DNA of 64,000 nucleotides from Persicaria tinctoria. Taxonomy: Eukaryota > Streptophyta > Magnoliopsida > Caryophyllales > Polygonaceae. The stretch is taken from NCBI GenBank assembly GCA_037127255.1, contig JBANSL010000003.1, forward strand, positions 48,646,814-48,710,813. The letters are read 5' to 3'. Positions 33,579 to 44,436 of the stretch are shown in pieces; position 1 is the stretch's first letter; the number at the start of each line of letters is the position of its first letter. Under the pieces are notes generated by a model that saw nothing but the letters and a program-made list of their open reading frames with translations, was not told the DNA's origin and made no database searches. The position numbers and the translations under genes were made by a program.

Positions 33579-34478
33579 TGTTGACAGGAGGAAATCGAGT
33601 TCAAAATATAATAAAATAACTCAAACCGGATTCTGCCCACGCAAATGATTACAAAACATCCTCCCGATGTAGCCACAGGAAGTCAGGATAGATCCTCGAT
33701 GAAGCGTGTCAGCGAATCTCAGGCAGCAGAAGAATCTCACGTCGATTTTGACTCAGGGGGTTTACTCGATATTGACCAACAATAGTTGATATCGACCAAA
33801 TTCAGTCGATTTTAGGCAATTGCAGAAATTCAGTCGATTTCGGCCTATGCACTCGATATCGACCAAGAAGCTCGATATCGACCAGTCCTCCTTGAAATCG
33901 ACCTGTACCTGCAAAAACCCAAACAAGCAGCGATCTTTCGAGATCGAAAATCAGAAGTCGATATCGACCAGTAGGTGGTCAATATCGAGTAGGAGCAGTC
34001 GAAATAAAAGAACAAAGCTTTGTAAATTGCGGAATAAACTTATGTAAAAGAAAACTTCCAAGATTGGGGTTTGCAACAACGATAACCAAACGTGCATAAG
34101 GCAAGTTAAATAACGATAATCATGCAATCACATCAAAGGAACAAGCTTTTGCCTTTTCCAATAATTAGACAACTTTTTCAAGAAACCCTAATTGTATCTA
34201 CCGATTTTATGTTTATAATCCAAATTGTTAACATGAATATCTATTAAATAGGTAATAAACATATCAAAGGAAGTGGATGATCAAAGCATAATAAAAGTCG
34301 AATCTTTACCTCAAACACGCATGGCCATCGCTGGGCTCACCCCAACCCTAGAAGTGGGTGGACTACTCGCTCTTCATCGCAAGGAAAGACATCAATAATA
34401 AAAGAAAACTAAATTGCATAAAATAAAGCTTACAACCGATCAAAGCCAACTTGCTCTCGCTCCTTAACTCTTCTCGGC

Positions 34479-34481
<3 letters not shown>

Positions 34482-34541
<60 letters not shown>
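34482..34541. repeat. (CT)n microsatellite in the G5 3' LTR
   Basis: An uninterrupted CT run of about 60 bases, directly 3' of the TATA block in the sense of transcription (minus strand), so it would be a GA-rich leader. Confidence 0.95.
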
Positions 34542-34545
<4 letters not shown>

Positions 34546-34597
34546 GCTACCTCTTCTCCTCCTCTAGAATTCAATGAATAAAAACTAGCCCCATGGG

Positions 34598-34610
34598 CTT
34601 TATTTATAGG
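34598..34610 (-). promoter_or_regulatory. TATA box of the G5 3' LTR
   Basis: The complement reads CCTATAAATAAAG; the same word is at 39669-39682 and, on the plus strand, at 62529 and 63707. Confidence 0.6.
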
Positions 34611-35505
34611 CCTTAATCCTTGCTAATCAAGGTAAGGAATATATATCTTCTATCTAAAGATATAAATCTACTAAGAAATAAATAAATCTAAACTAGATAA
34701 AACAAGATAAATCATATAGGGTAATTAATTGTTCCACCCTTATGATAAATAAAAAGATAAAATGATAATATCTCTCAACTCTTCATCTGCATGGAATCTT
34801 CTCTCGAAAATATCTCCATCGAATTTAGGATATAACTTTAAGTAGAGCTCGAAATCGGTTTGGACACGTCACTGGATATAGGTCGATATCGACCTCACCT
34901 GATCGATATCGAGTCACTTCCTCGGTTTCACTTCAACTTAGTCGATCTCGGCTTCTAGGGCAATATCGATTTATCTTTGGTCGATATCGACCTCCATAGG
35001 TCGATATCGAGTGACTTCTTCCGTCCTTGTGTCCATTGGTCGATTTGAGTCGATTCTGGAATTTTTTACCAAGATTTGGTCGATATCGAGTTGGCTTGGT
35101 CGATATCGACCACCCTTCAGTTATCATCATGCTGCTTTGTTTTTGAAACGCACTTTCCTGTGTCCTCGTTTGTCCGATTGATGCATATAAGCATGCTTTG
35201 GAAAGCTCTTTTTGAGGGATACAACTCTCATGAAGACATCAGAACTTGACTCAGAATGATGAATGCCGAAAAATGGCCCTTTCTCCAGCTGCACCATCCT
35301 TAGCTTCTTCATGAGTTTCTTTTAAGCTCCAAAGTGCGTCCAATTTCTGCGAAAGTAAACAGAAACTAGTGTAGACTCCATAATTTGGCAAATAAGCATA
35401 AACTACATAGATTGAAATTTTCAACAATATAAAACATGGCACAAAAAATGGACATCAAATCGATATTAAAGTCAATATAAAACATGACACAAAACATGGA
35501 CATCA

Positions 35506-36262
35506 AATCACCTAATACTTAAGCTTGCTTGTCCCAAAGCAATAACTTAAATGGTCATATAGGGGAAGAATTCAAACTTTCAACATCATAGATTCATTCT
35601 TATATGTCCCTGCAATCAATTACCATCATCGAAAAGGTACTTAGGCCACAAATCGATACATGTGCAATAAAAAGAAACATCTACTCACAAAAAGAGGGTT
35701 TATGCAAAAACAATTCATGTGACAAAGCATTATTAATCAAGAGGACTTTAATTTAAGCTCATGGTGATGAAAAAGGTAAAAGATAGAGTGGTGGGCTATA
35801 TTTGGACAATGTGTTACTAAATCTGGGGAGGATTTCTTCAAACTTTCCTTTGATGCATTTTCTCCTTTTTAATAATTTCCACATCACTCATTCACTCTTT
35901 GCTTTTTCCAATAATATGCTTTTACCTCTATAACATCAGCACTACCTTTTCACGAGTCGCAAACATGGGTGTCATGAATGACCCTAGATACTTAGTGCTT
36001 TGGACTCCTCACCTGTGTGTCCCATCTCGCCGAACTATTATCTCAACGAGCAGGGTTGATATACCTTTATCTCCTAAGGTGACCGGATTTTCTTTCACTC
36101 ATTAAATTTTCCATATTTTTCAAACAATTTCCTACCAAACTCCAATAATGATAACAAAAACACAAACACCATATAACAGTTTCCATAATGTGACATCATT
36201 CTCAACATAATCCCTGGATATGAAATAAGGTAAAGAATGAGCAATAGTTCGGCGAGCATTAG
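35506..36262 (-). mobile_element. non-coding 3' region of G5
   Basis: Next to the LTR the minus strand reads GGGACAAGCAAGCTTAAG and a degenerate purine tract. 35915-36245 is the counterpart of 1188-1530 in G1. The stretch lies between the protease and the 3' LTR, where pol would be in an autonomous element. Confidence 0.7.
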
Positions 36263-36556
36263 CTAGAAAAGGTCTACATTAGCTAGAAAAGGTCTACAAA
36301 GAATAATAGGACAAGTAGGATCTTCCGCACAATCTATAACAAGGAAATCAGCGGGAATATAGAACTTACCAACCTGGACAGGGACATTATCAACCATACA
36401 TGTAGGGATGACCACTGTATTGTTTGCCATGTATAGTTTGGCATCCATAGGCTCTATTGATCCTATCTTCACCTTTTTCCAGATTGATAAGGGCATGATG
36501 CTCACGCTTGCACCTAGATCACACAATGCCTCATATTTAAATTTTCCAAATCCCAC
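36263..36556 (-). pseudogene. retropepsin fragment of G5
   Basis: About 97 codons. ALCDLGASVSIMPLSIWKKV carries the catalytic Asp, and IILCRPFLANVD is the second motif with Cys in place of the usual Gly of ILGRPF. It ends after the RPFL motif by entering non-coding sequence; the N-terminal part is in a different frame upstream (TAA near 36632 on this strand). Confidence 0.82.
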
Positions 36557-37958
36557 AGTAATAGAAAACTTACCAGGGTTAGGTCTCTTCTCAAGGAAGT
36601 CTATCTTTTTGCAGTCGCCGACGATTTCTTAAATTGATCGCTTGTTGCTAGGGATATCCTTGAGGAACTTGACATATGCATGCATCTCTTGAAGAGCTTC
36701 TGAAAAAGGAATTGAAACATTTAGTTCCTGAAGCATCTTAACGAATCGTTTAAAGCTACCTACAATGGGATCTTTCAGCGCCTTGGAAGGGAAAGGAAGC
36801 GTCTTCTTCTACTTCGGAGCGGAATCAGTTATCAAAGGCGATGCAGACTGGCCAATATCGACTGGAGAGTACTCGATATCGACTACATGTTGGTCGATAT
36901 CGACCTGGTTTTGGTCGATTTCGACTTCCTGGGCCGTGATCGAGTTTACTGGTGTTGTAGGGTCAATATCGACCTGGGGTGGTCGATATCGACCAGGTGT
37001 TGGTCGATATCGACCTGTTCTACAGTTTCGTCTGTTGCTTTTTCGACCTCTGGTTCATGCAATTTCCGTCCACTCCTGAGGTTTACAGCAGCGACATGTC
37101 CGTGCTGCCCCTTGGTATTTGGTTCTGTATGCCCAGGGAGCTGCCCGGTCGGTCGTGGAATTTGTGCCGGGAATTGACCCAACTGGGTCTCAATGTTCCT
37201 CTTCCAGATGTCCATTTCTCCAAATCTTGTATTGATGTTTTGGAGCTGATTGTTGATGGCGCCATTGACTTGCTTGCTTTCCGCTTGATTCCGACACATC
37301 TCATCAAGGATCATCTGTAGATCATCCTTCGGCTGATCCCTTTCTGGATGTCCTGGAGCTTTGTATGGGGGGGGGGGGTCCTAGGGGCACCTTGGTTCCA
37401 CTGTGGTTGCTGGAACCGCTGGTCCCGCATATAGAGATTGGGTCCCCCTGCGTAAGTGACCTCTTCATTAGTTTTTGCCATCACGACTTGCTCTGTATGT
37501 AAGCATTCTAGATTGGTGTATCGCTATGAGCCACAATCAACGCAGGGTTGGTTGACAAAAAGAAACTTGACTTGCTTGAGGAGCTTGAGATTATGATCTC
37601 TATAGAACTGCTCCTTAACATCAGGATCAATCTCCCTTAAGGGCTCATAGAGGGGCATGGATGGGGCTGGCCTGACATAGGTGTTTCTGTCATAATTTGC
37701 AGGAGCCCTATAGGTGTTGTCGAAGTTGGTCAGCCTTTCGATAGTAGCCCATGCCTCTACTGGTGTCTAAGTCAGATACTCATATTGAGTATATTGATTG
37801 ATCCTTTTCTTGGCGGCCAGGTCAAGAGAATTGTAGAAAATTTCCTGAATGACGTATGGTGGCTGTCCATGAGTGGGGCAGGATCACAGCAGATCCTTTT
37901 ACCGATCCCATGCTCATGGTAGCGGCTCCCCAGGCTTTTGTTTGAAAGCTGTGATCTT
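36557..37958 (-). pseudogene. G5 gag C-terminus, knuckle and linker
   Basis: On the minus strand from 37958 the gag frame decays with stops and a G-run (37369-37378). A zinc knuckle is readable at 37544-37503 but has a stop in it and Tyr in place of the His (C-V-D-C...Y...C). 37314-36946 is open and holds an RFGEMDIWKRNIETQLGQF coiled-coil stretch and a Pro-rich linker ending in VDIDQ repeats encoded by four TCGATATCGA words (36860-37010). Confidence 0.7.
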
Positions 37959-38558
37959 CTATCTGAGGAGTGCTGTCTTGACAAGAGGAAAGAACTTGTT
38001 GAGTAACGCATTCCTAACCTCTGCCCATGTTGTGAGGGATCGTGGGGTTAGCCCTTCAAGCCACTTCAATGCTGGACCGGTAAGAGACCAACGAAAAGCT
38101 TTCATCTTGACATAATCCAGAGTAGTACCTTCAGCAAGAGTATGGCACATGTCAGAAAAGTTGGTAATATGAGCAAGAGGGCATTCATTAAACCTTCCAT
38201 AAAAGGCATTATTTTTAAGTTCAATAAGGAATGCAGTGCGAATTTCAAAGTTATTATCAGGGATTAGAATAGCCGATTCAGGCACGAAAAGAGTTGGGTG
38301 CATGTAATCTTCAACAATGGTAGGGAATTGGGCAAGCTCAACTTCTGCCTGCCTCCTACGTTCTGCTTCCTGCTCAGTGCGTGCTCTCTCAGCGGTGAGA
38401 GCAGCATTGTTGGCTTCTAACTCCCTTTGAAGCCTCTCGATCGTCTGGGCTTGTGTTTCGGCAGTCGGCATGATCCTTTTTAGTCTAGAGTGGATGTGTA
38501 TAAGATGTTTCTGGTCGTCTAAGGCGTCAAACTCAGGTGGTTGACCAGAACGGCGCAT
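37959..38558 (-). pseudogene. gag N-terminal part of G5
   Basis: 200 codons from ATG at 38558, about 70 bases after the PBS. It has a coiled-coil start (TIERLQRELEANNAALTAER), then the retrotransposon gag core (FNECPLAHITNFSDMCHTL, DYVKMKAFRWSLTGPALKWL, LTTWAEVRNALLNKFFP). It ends in TALLR followed by a stop. Confidence 0.82.
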
Positions 38559-38625
38559 ACACCTGCAAAATCAGAACTTAAAGGACAGCGTGAGATCTAA
38601 CTACATAAGGCACGAATGATTGCCT

Positions 38626-38642
38626 CCCCGGCAACGGCGCCA
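38626..38642 (-). other. primer binding site of G5 (tRNA-Asp type)
   Basis: The complement reads TGGCGCCGTTGCCGGGG, identical to that of G1, three bases inside the LTR boundary at 38646. Confidence 0.88.
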
Positions 38643-39545
38643 ATTTGTTGATAGGAGGAAATCAAGTTCAAAATATAATAAAATAAATCAAACCGGATTC
38701 TGCCCACGCAAATGATTACAATACTTCCTCCCGATGTAGCAATATGAAGTCAGGATCGATCCTCGAGGAAGCATGTCAGCAGATATCAGGCAGTAGAAGA
38801 ATCTCCCGTCGATTTCGACTCAGGGGGTTTACTCGATATCGACCAACAGTAGTCAATATCGGCCAAATCCAGTCGATTTTGGGCAATTGTAGAAAGTCAG
38901 TCGATTTCGGCCTATGCACTCGATATCGACCAAGAAGCTCATTATCGACCAGTCCTCCTCGAAATCGACCTGTAACTACAAAAACACAAACAAGCAGCGA
39001 TCTTTCGGGATCGAAAATCAGAAGTCGATATCGACCAGCAAGCGGTCAATATCGAGTAGAAGCAGTAGAAATAAAAGAACAAAGCTTTGTAAATTGCGGA
39101 ATAAACTTATGTAAAAGAAAACTTCCAAGATCGGGGTTTGCAACAACGATAACCAAACGTGCATAAGGCAAGTTAAATAACGATAATCATGCAATCACAT
39201 CAAAGGAACAAGCTTTTGCCTTTTCCAACAATTAGACAACTTTTTCAAGAAACCCTAATTGTATCTACCAATTTTATGTTTATAATCCAAGTTGTTAACA
39301 TGGATCTCTATTAAATACGTAATAAACATAACAAAGGCAGTGGATGATCAAAGCTTAATAAAAGTCGAATCTTTACCTCAAACACGCATAGCCATCGTTG
39401 GGCTCACCCCAACCCTAGAAGTGGGTGGACTACTCGCTCTTCATCGCAAGGAAAGACATCAATAATAAAAGAAAACTAAATTGCATAAAATAAACTTACA
39501 ACAGATCAAAGCCAACTTGCTCTCGCTCCTTAACTCTTCTCGGCC

Positions 39546-39550
<5 letters not shown>

Positions 39551-39613
<63 letters not shown>
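39551..39613. repeat. (CT)n microsatellite in the G5 5' LTR
   Basis: A CT run of about 63 bases at the same place as in the other LTR. Confidence 0.95.
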
Positions 39614-39617
<4 letters not shown>

Positions 39618-39668
39618 ACTACCTCTTCTCCTCCTCTAGAATTCAATGAATAAAAACTAGCCCCATGG

Positions 39669-39682
39669 GCTTTATTTATAGG
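39669..39682 (-). promoter_or_regulatory. TATA box of the G5 5' LTR
   Basis: The complement reads CCTATAAATAAAGC, about 55-60 bases upstream, in the minus-strand sense, of the GA-rich leader. Confidence 0.6.
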
Positions 39683-40472
39683 CCTTACTCGTTGCTAATC
39701 AAGGTAAAGAATATCTATCTTCTATCTAAAGATATAAATCTACTAGGAAATAAATAAATCTAAACTAGATAAAATAAGATAAATCTTATGGGTAATTAAT
39801 TGTTCTACCCTTAGGATAAATAAAAAGATAAAATGATAATATCTCTCAACTCTTCATGTGCAAGGAATCTTCTCTCGAAAATATCTCCATCGGATTTAAG
39901 ATAGAACTTTAAGCAGAGTCCGAAATCATTCTGGACACGTCACTGGATATAGGTCGATATCGACCTCACCTGGTCGATATCGAGTCACTTCCTCGGTTTC
40001 ACTTCAACTCATTCGATCTCGGCTTCTGGGGCAATATCGAGTTATCTTTGGTCGATATCGAGTTGACTTGGTCGATATCGACCACCCTTGAGTTCTTAGC
40101 ATTCTGCTTCATTCTTCAAACGCACTTTCCCGAGTCCTCGTTTGTCCGATTGACGCATATAAGCATGCGTTGGAAAGCTGTTTTCGAGGGATACAACTCT
40201 CATGAATACATTAGAACTTGACTCAGAATGATGAATGCCAGAAAATGGCCTTTTCTCCAGCTGCACCATCCTTAGCTTCTTCAGGAGTTTCTTTTAATCT
40301 CCAAAGTGCGTCCGATTTCTGCGAAATTAAACAAAAACTAGTGTAGACTCCATAATTTGGCAAATAAGCATAAACTACATAGATTATGTATTATTCTAAC
40401 CCAAATGCATGAAATGTATACATAAATCGATATAAAAGTCAATATAAAACATGGCACAATACATGGACATCA

Positions 40473-41306
40473 GGATTGAGTTTTGATTGATTTGGAAGAA
40501 CGGAGTCCCATTCTGTGGACACGACGCCCACCACCAGTCACACGGCGCCCGCCGTCCCCATGTCCGCCTAACGAGTCCGAATTTTTGTAAACTTGGAAGG
40601 GAAGTTTCTATCTTTCTTAATTTTGGTTATTTTTCGTTTTAGGTTAGTTTTACTTATTTTATATCTTTATAGGATTAGATTAATTTCTCTTTTATTTTGT
40701 TCTATGATTAGATTATTTTCTATCTATTTTTGGTTAGATTATTTTCTATATATGTTAGGTTAGCATTTTATGTTTTATCTACTTTTTATCTATCTTAGCA
40801 TTAGATTTTTCTTTTTAGGATTAGTTTTCTTATTTCCTATCATTAGTGGTTCTTTTCTATTTATCTAGTTCTAATATTTTCCAATTTTTTCTTTTTGATA
40901 GATATTCCTTCCAACTCACCATATATTGCTACTCGCTATTGTGAATCATTCAAACTTACTCAAGGAATCTACAAAAACCCAAAAGCCCACTGGAATCCAT
41001 TCCAAATATCTAAAGCCTTGTGTTTCAATCGATTATGTCCACCAAAACACTTTCCACCATTACCCTACATCCACAAAATTCAATTTGTCCATTCCATTCC
41101 CCTACCTATCACCAAAGAACCCTTTGAAACCAAGTTGTTCGTGAAAAGTTCGAGTTTGGAGGAGGGGACTTCGATCTTCCAACATTTTCACTCAGATTCG
41201 TGTTTCTGAGTACACGGCACCCGCCGCCCCATACACGGCGCCCACCGTCCCTACAACGAGCCCGTCTTTTCTTCGGTTTTTCTTCAGTTTTTCCTCGAGT
41301 TACATC
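40473..41306 (+). mobile_element. continuation of G4 after the G5 insertion
   Basis: Begins with the GGATT duplication. Two GC-rich patches carry GGCGCCCGCCG-type words (40519-40561 and 41213-41257). Between them is a T-rich non-coding part (40600-40900) with recurring TTTATTATTTTCTAT/TAGGTTAG words, then a weak open stretch 40895-41209 of low complexity that I would not call a gene. Confidence 0.6.
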
Positions 41307-41656
41307 ATGTCTGATGCTCATGTTACGAGGATGCCACATTTGCTTTCTTGGGATGAAAATGATCGTTGGCTTAATCTTAAAAAGAGGAGGTATGAGTCCA
41401 CCCTATTCTTTTATTCCTCGACGTTGAAGAAATTGGGAATATACGAGGAAGTCCACCGACTCTTACGAGAGGGGGAATTGAGCGATTTCTTGGATGTATC
41501 CGATTTTACTTATCCGTCATTAGTGAGAGAGTTCTTGGCTACCTTGGATTATCGTTCTGATATGGAGATTCGTTTTCAGCTGAGGAATCGAAAGTTCGTG
41601 GTTACTAACGATCTCATTGCACAAGCTTTTGGTGGACTAGTACAAAAGGGGGGACC
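41307..41656 (+). CDS. ATHILA ORF-1-like fragment of G4
   Basis: About 117 codons from ATG 41307. LGIYEEVHRLLREGELSDFL, FTYPSLVREFLATLDY, then RFQLRNRKFVVTNDLIAQAFGG fit the ATHILA ORF-1 / putative plant transposon protein pattern (Y-P-x-L, R-x-F, then a strand and the D-x-(I/F)-x-x-x-x-G end). The frame is cut at 41657 by a TIR-bounded insertion. The same domain type forms the C-terminal part of the copia third ORFs. Confidence 0.65.
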
Positions 41657-41933
41657 AGAGCACACTTTTTTTTTTGAATGAGAGCACACTTCTTGTGTTC
41701 TGCTTATAGTGAGTGTGCTCCCAAATAAGCACACTTATTATTTAACCATGATCCAATATTTTAAGCACAGTTTTATGTTGAAGCGGTCTTAAAATTGCCA
41801 TATAGGGAATATACGTTCTGCTCGAATTATAAGAACGCTTCAATTGAAGTATGGTAAAAAAAAAAGTTTTAGAACACTTATTTTTCAAACCGTTCTTAAT
41901 AATAAGAACACCTTAAATAAAAAAGTGTACTCT
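41657..41933. mobile_element. candidate MITE interrupting the G4 ORF
   Basis: AGAGCACACTTTTTTTTT at the left and AAAAAAGTGTACTCT at the right are inverted repeats with one mismatch over 15 bases. An internal hairpin GAGCACAC...GTGTGCTC lies at about 41682-41722. It has no coding capacity. No clear target duplication is visible, and the right edge abuts a TA array, which could have hidden it. Confidence 0.5.
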
Positions 41934-41934
41934 T

Positions 41935-42068
<134 letters not shown>

Positions 42069-42197
42069 GTCGGGTTCGGGTACACACACCTCCAATAATG
42101 AGAAGGAAAGAAGGCTCCTGATTGGCTGAAAATAGCATCTCCCACGCGCGCGGTGTTTTTGCCCACTTGCATTGAGCGCGTCATGCCACGCGCCTCC

Positions 42198-42206
42198 TAT
42201 AAGAGA
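42198..42206 (+). promoter_or_regulatory. TATA-like box of the MULE gene
   Basis: CTATAAGAG is followed by a CT-rich leader (42215-42290), a typical plant promoter layout. A GC-rich ACGCGCGCGG patch lies 60 bases before it. Confidence 0.45.
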
Positions 42207-42460
42207 TATATTATTTTCCTCTCGTTTTTCTGTTTCTCTCTTTCCTTGTTTTCCAAGCTACGAAAAAGCCGATTTTCGACCTTTCCTCTCAGATCTGCGA
42301 CTTTGATCTTCGAATCTCCTCTTCGAATCATCGATTACAATCGAAGAACTGAAATCTCAAGATCTGGATCATGAAATAGAAAATATCTGCTCAAATTCTG
42401 GAAATCAAAACAAAATCGATACAATCGACAGATCTGCTGCGACTTCTTCAATGGAAACAG
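42207..42460 (+). other. likely first exon of the MULE transposase
   Basis: A leader ending in ATGGAAACAG|GTAAGAG, a strong splice donor at 42461. ATG at 42451 would supply the start. Small acceptor-donor pairs within the next kilobase (for example TATAG|ATGTTG...CCAG|GTGAAA at 42726-42745) could be micro-exons; I cannot settle the splice pattern. Confidence 0.4.
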
Positions 42461-42524
42461 GTAAGAGTAAGAACAATGACAAACTATAGTTATAATTGTT
42501 ATTTCTTCTATTAAATTACCTCAA

Positions 42525-43571
42525 TTATGATGAACCATTTCATATTATAAAACTAATTGCAGATATGGATTGAGTTATGGTAAACACCATCTGTTATGAA
42601 TGCTGCACCACATACTATTATAACCGCTATATCAAATTACATTGGTGATTATATTAATGTTTCATTATCGAAATAATTCGTCGATGTTTAACGATCCAAT
42701 TATAATGAACCACTATTCCTGTATAGATGTTGAACAACTTCCAGGTGAAAATACTGAACCATATGCTATTATATACATAAATTGGTTTATTTTTTATTTA
42801 GTGAACAATTGATAAATGCTTGTGTTATCATCATACATCCTAGTTGCTATAATGACCCACATGCTGAACCATTCCTTGACAACATGCTATTATATACACT
42901 AAATCAAATTCCATTATATATACTAAACCACTTCCTGATATTTATAGTGAACCATTTCATGTTGTATTCCTGAACTGCTTTGTTATTATATTTATTGAAC
43001 AGTTGAAAGAAGCTTGTGTTGTCGTACCTTCAAGTTACTATGATGAACCACTATATGCTGTGTGAACTGAACCACTCTCTGCTGTGTAAACTGAACCATT
43101 TCTTCACCACATTCTTCTATGCACACAATCAATTCCCGTTATATATACTGAACCACTTCCTATTATTTTATAGTGAACCACTTCATGTTATATTCCTGAA
43201 CTACTTTTTTTTTATTGAACAGTTGAAAAATATATGCTTGTGTTATCATACATCAGAGTTACTCTGATGAACCACTATCTGATGTTTATATTGAACCATT
43301 TTCTGTTGTGTAACTGAACCATTTCTTGACCACATGCTGTTGTATAAACTCTTCAATTCCTCATTTTATATACTGAACCACTCCCTCTTATTTAAAGTGA
43401 CCCACTTCCTATTATATATAGTGAACCGCTTTGTTTTTATTTATTAAACAGTTGAAAAATGCTTGTGTTATTATTCATACTAGTTAATGTGATGAACCCC
43501 TTTATGCTATTTGTTTTGAACCACTTCCTAATATATACATTGAACCCCTTTCTTTTAAATGTGTTCAACAA
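42525..43571 (+). repeat. GAACCA-rich degenerate repeats in MULE intron 1
   Basis: About eighteen TGAACCA(C/T)TTCC-like words followed by TATTATATA-type stretches, spaced 20-100 bases. Similar strings occur in the second intron (44425-44436 and 56330-56665) and after the gene (58195-58440), but not in the exons. Confidence 0.75.
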
Positions 43572-44402
43572 GATACAAATTGCATTGCAAGTCCAGTTTC
43601 CATCTTACCAACAGAGGTTGGTTCACCATCAGAGAAAGCTGTTGTTTTGGGAATAGCACCTGGGAATTCAAAATATTGGATACCAATATGTGATGATCAG
43701 TTGAAACCTACTATTGGGAGCATTTTTTATACACTTGATGAAGGTTCAATGGTGTATGAGATGTATGCTTCAATTTGTGGTTTTGACACTCAATACAACA
43801 TACAATCAAGAGCAGGGGGTATTGTAAGGTTGAAGTATATTGTGTGCAACAGAGAGGGAGTGAAAAATGGAAGAAATTCAACAGGAAAAAAGAACACACT
43901 GTCAAACAGGTGTGGTTGTAAGGCTAAAATTATTTTCACAAGGACAAGATATAGCAAATATAGGGTAAGGGCATTTGAAGAACGCCACACACATTAACTT
44001 AGAGATAAGTTTATGGGAAAATTTGCACAGTCTAACTTCAAGTTAGAGATGATTCATAGGACGTTTGTGTTAGATTGTGCTCAAACAAAAATTGGTGTTG
44101 TTAAAGCTAACAAGCTGTATGAAACAATGATGGGAGGGTATTCAGAGGCTTCTACAACTGTTGTTCAGTTCAAAATTTTCAAACGAGATTTGATGACTTA
44201 CATGAAAGATTCTTATGCTCAGATGTTGATAAACCGCTTAACAACGAAGAAGGAGATATGCAGTGCATTTTACTTCAACTATGTTGTTGATGAAGAAGAC
44301 AAATTGAAAATGATATTTTGGGTAGATCCGGTATCAAGGAAAAATTACTCTATATATGGAGATGTTGTCATATTTGATTCTACATACAGGACAAATAATT
44401 AT
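43572..44402 (+). pseudogene. MULE transposase exon 2: FAR1 domain and start of transposase
   Basis: The exon begins shortly after TTCAACAAG. A FAR1-type domain (about 43740-43995) shows ICGFDTQYNIQSRAG, then YIVCNREG, NRCGCKAKI and the end EERHTH, consistent with a WRKY/GCM-like Cys2-His2 site. TAA at 43995 interrupts it; the same frame continues at 44013 (KFMGKFAQSN). The transposase begins about 44290: IFWVDPVSRKNYSIYGDVVIFDSTYRTNNY, where the Asp of FDSTYRTN is the first catalytic residue. A donor GTGTTT or GTTTCC lies just after the Tyr codon (44401-44405). Confidence 0.85.
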
Positions 44403-44431
44403 GTGTTTCCATCAATTAAATATTGAACCAC

Positions 44432-44436
44432 TATCC
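44432..44436. repeat. left target-site duplication of the LARD (TATCC)
   Basis: TATCC before TGTAAAGG corresponds to TATCT at 56307-56311, one mismatch. Confidence 0.65.

Larger units (their letters stand above)
33579..35505 (-). repeat. 3' LTR of G5
   Basis: TGTTGACAGG to GGACATCA on the plus strand, 1927 bp. It contains nine perfect TCGATATCGA words in two clusters (33850-33970 and 34880-35110), the CT microsatellite at 34482-34541, the TATA block and the palindromic block TTGATGCATATAAGCATGC (35178-35196). It is about 100 bases longer than the right LTR because of a duplication near the end (35424-35505, AACATGGCAC / AACATGACAC) and an extra motif pair. Confidence 0.88.
33579..40472 (-). 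mobile_element. gag-protease gypsy element G5 with two LTRs
   Basis: LTRs 33579-35505 and 38646-40472, PBS next to the right LTR, gag and protease remnants between. Internal length is only 3.1 kb, enough for gag and protease but not for pol. All frames are on the minus strand. Several stops and shifts make it defective, while the LTR promoters look well kept. Confidence 0.88.
38646..40472 (-). repeat. 5' LTR of G5
   Basis: TGTTGATAGG to GGACATCA, 1827 bp, colinear with 33579-35505. Seven TCGATATCGA words, the CT microsatellite at 39551-39613, TATA at 39669-39682, and the palindromic block TGACGCATATAAGCATGCGT (40151-40170). Confidence 0.88.

Noticed and set aside
35899..36105. Small plus-strand frame matching a similar frame near 1230
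   Set aside because: It lies in a shared non-coding block of minus-strand gypsy elements; the frame is not conserved in phase between the copies.
42525..43571. CRISPR-like array because of regularly recurring GAACCA words
   Set aside because: Repeats are short, degenerate and irregularly spaced, in a plant transposon intron; no array structure.
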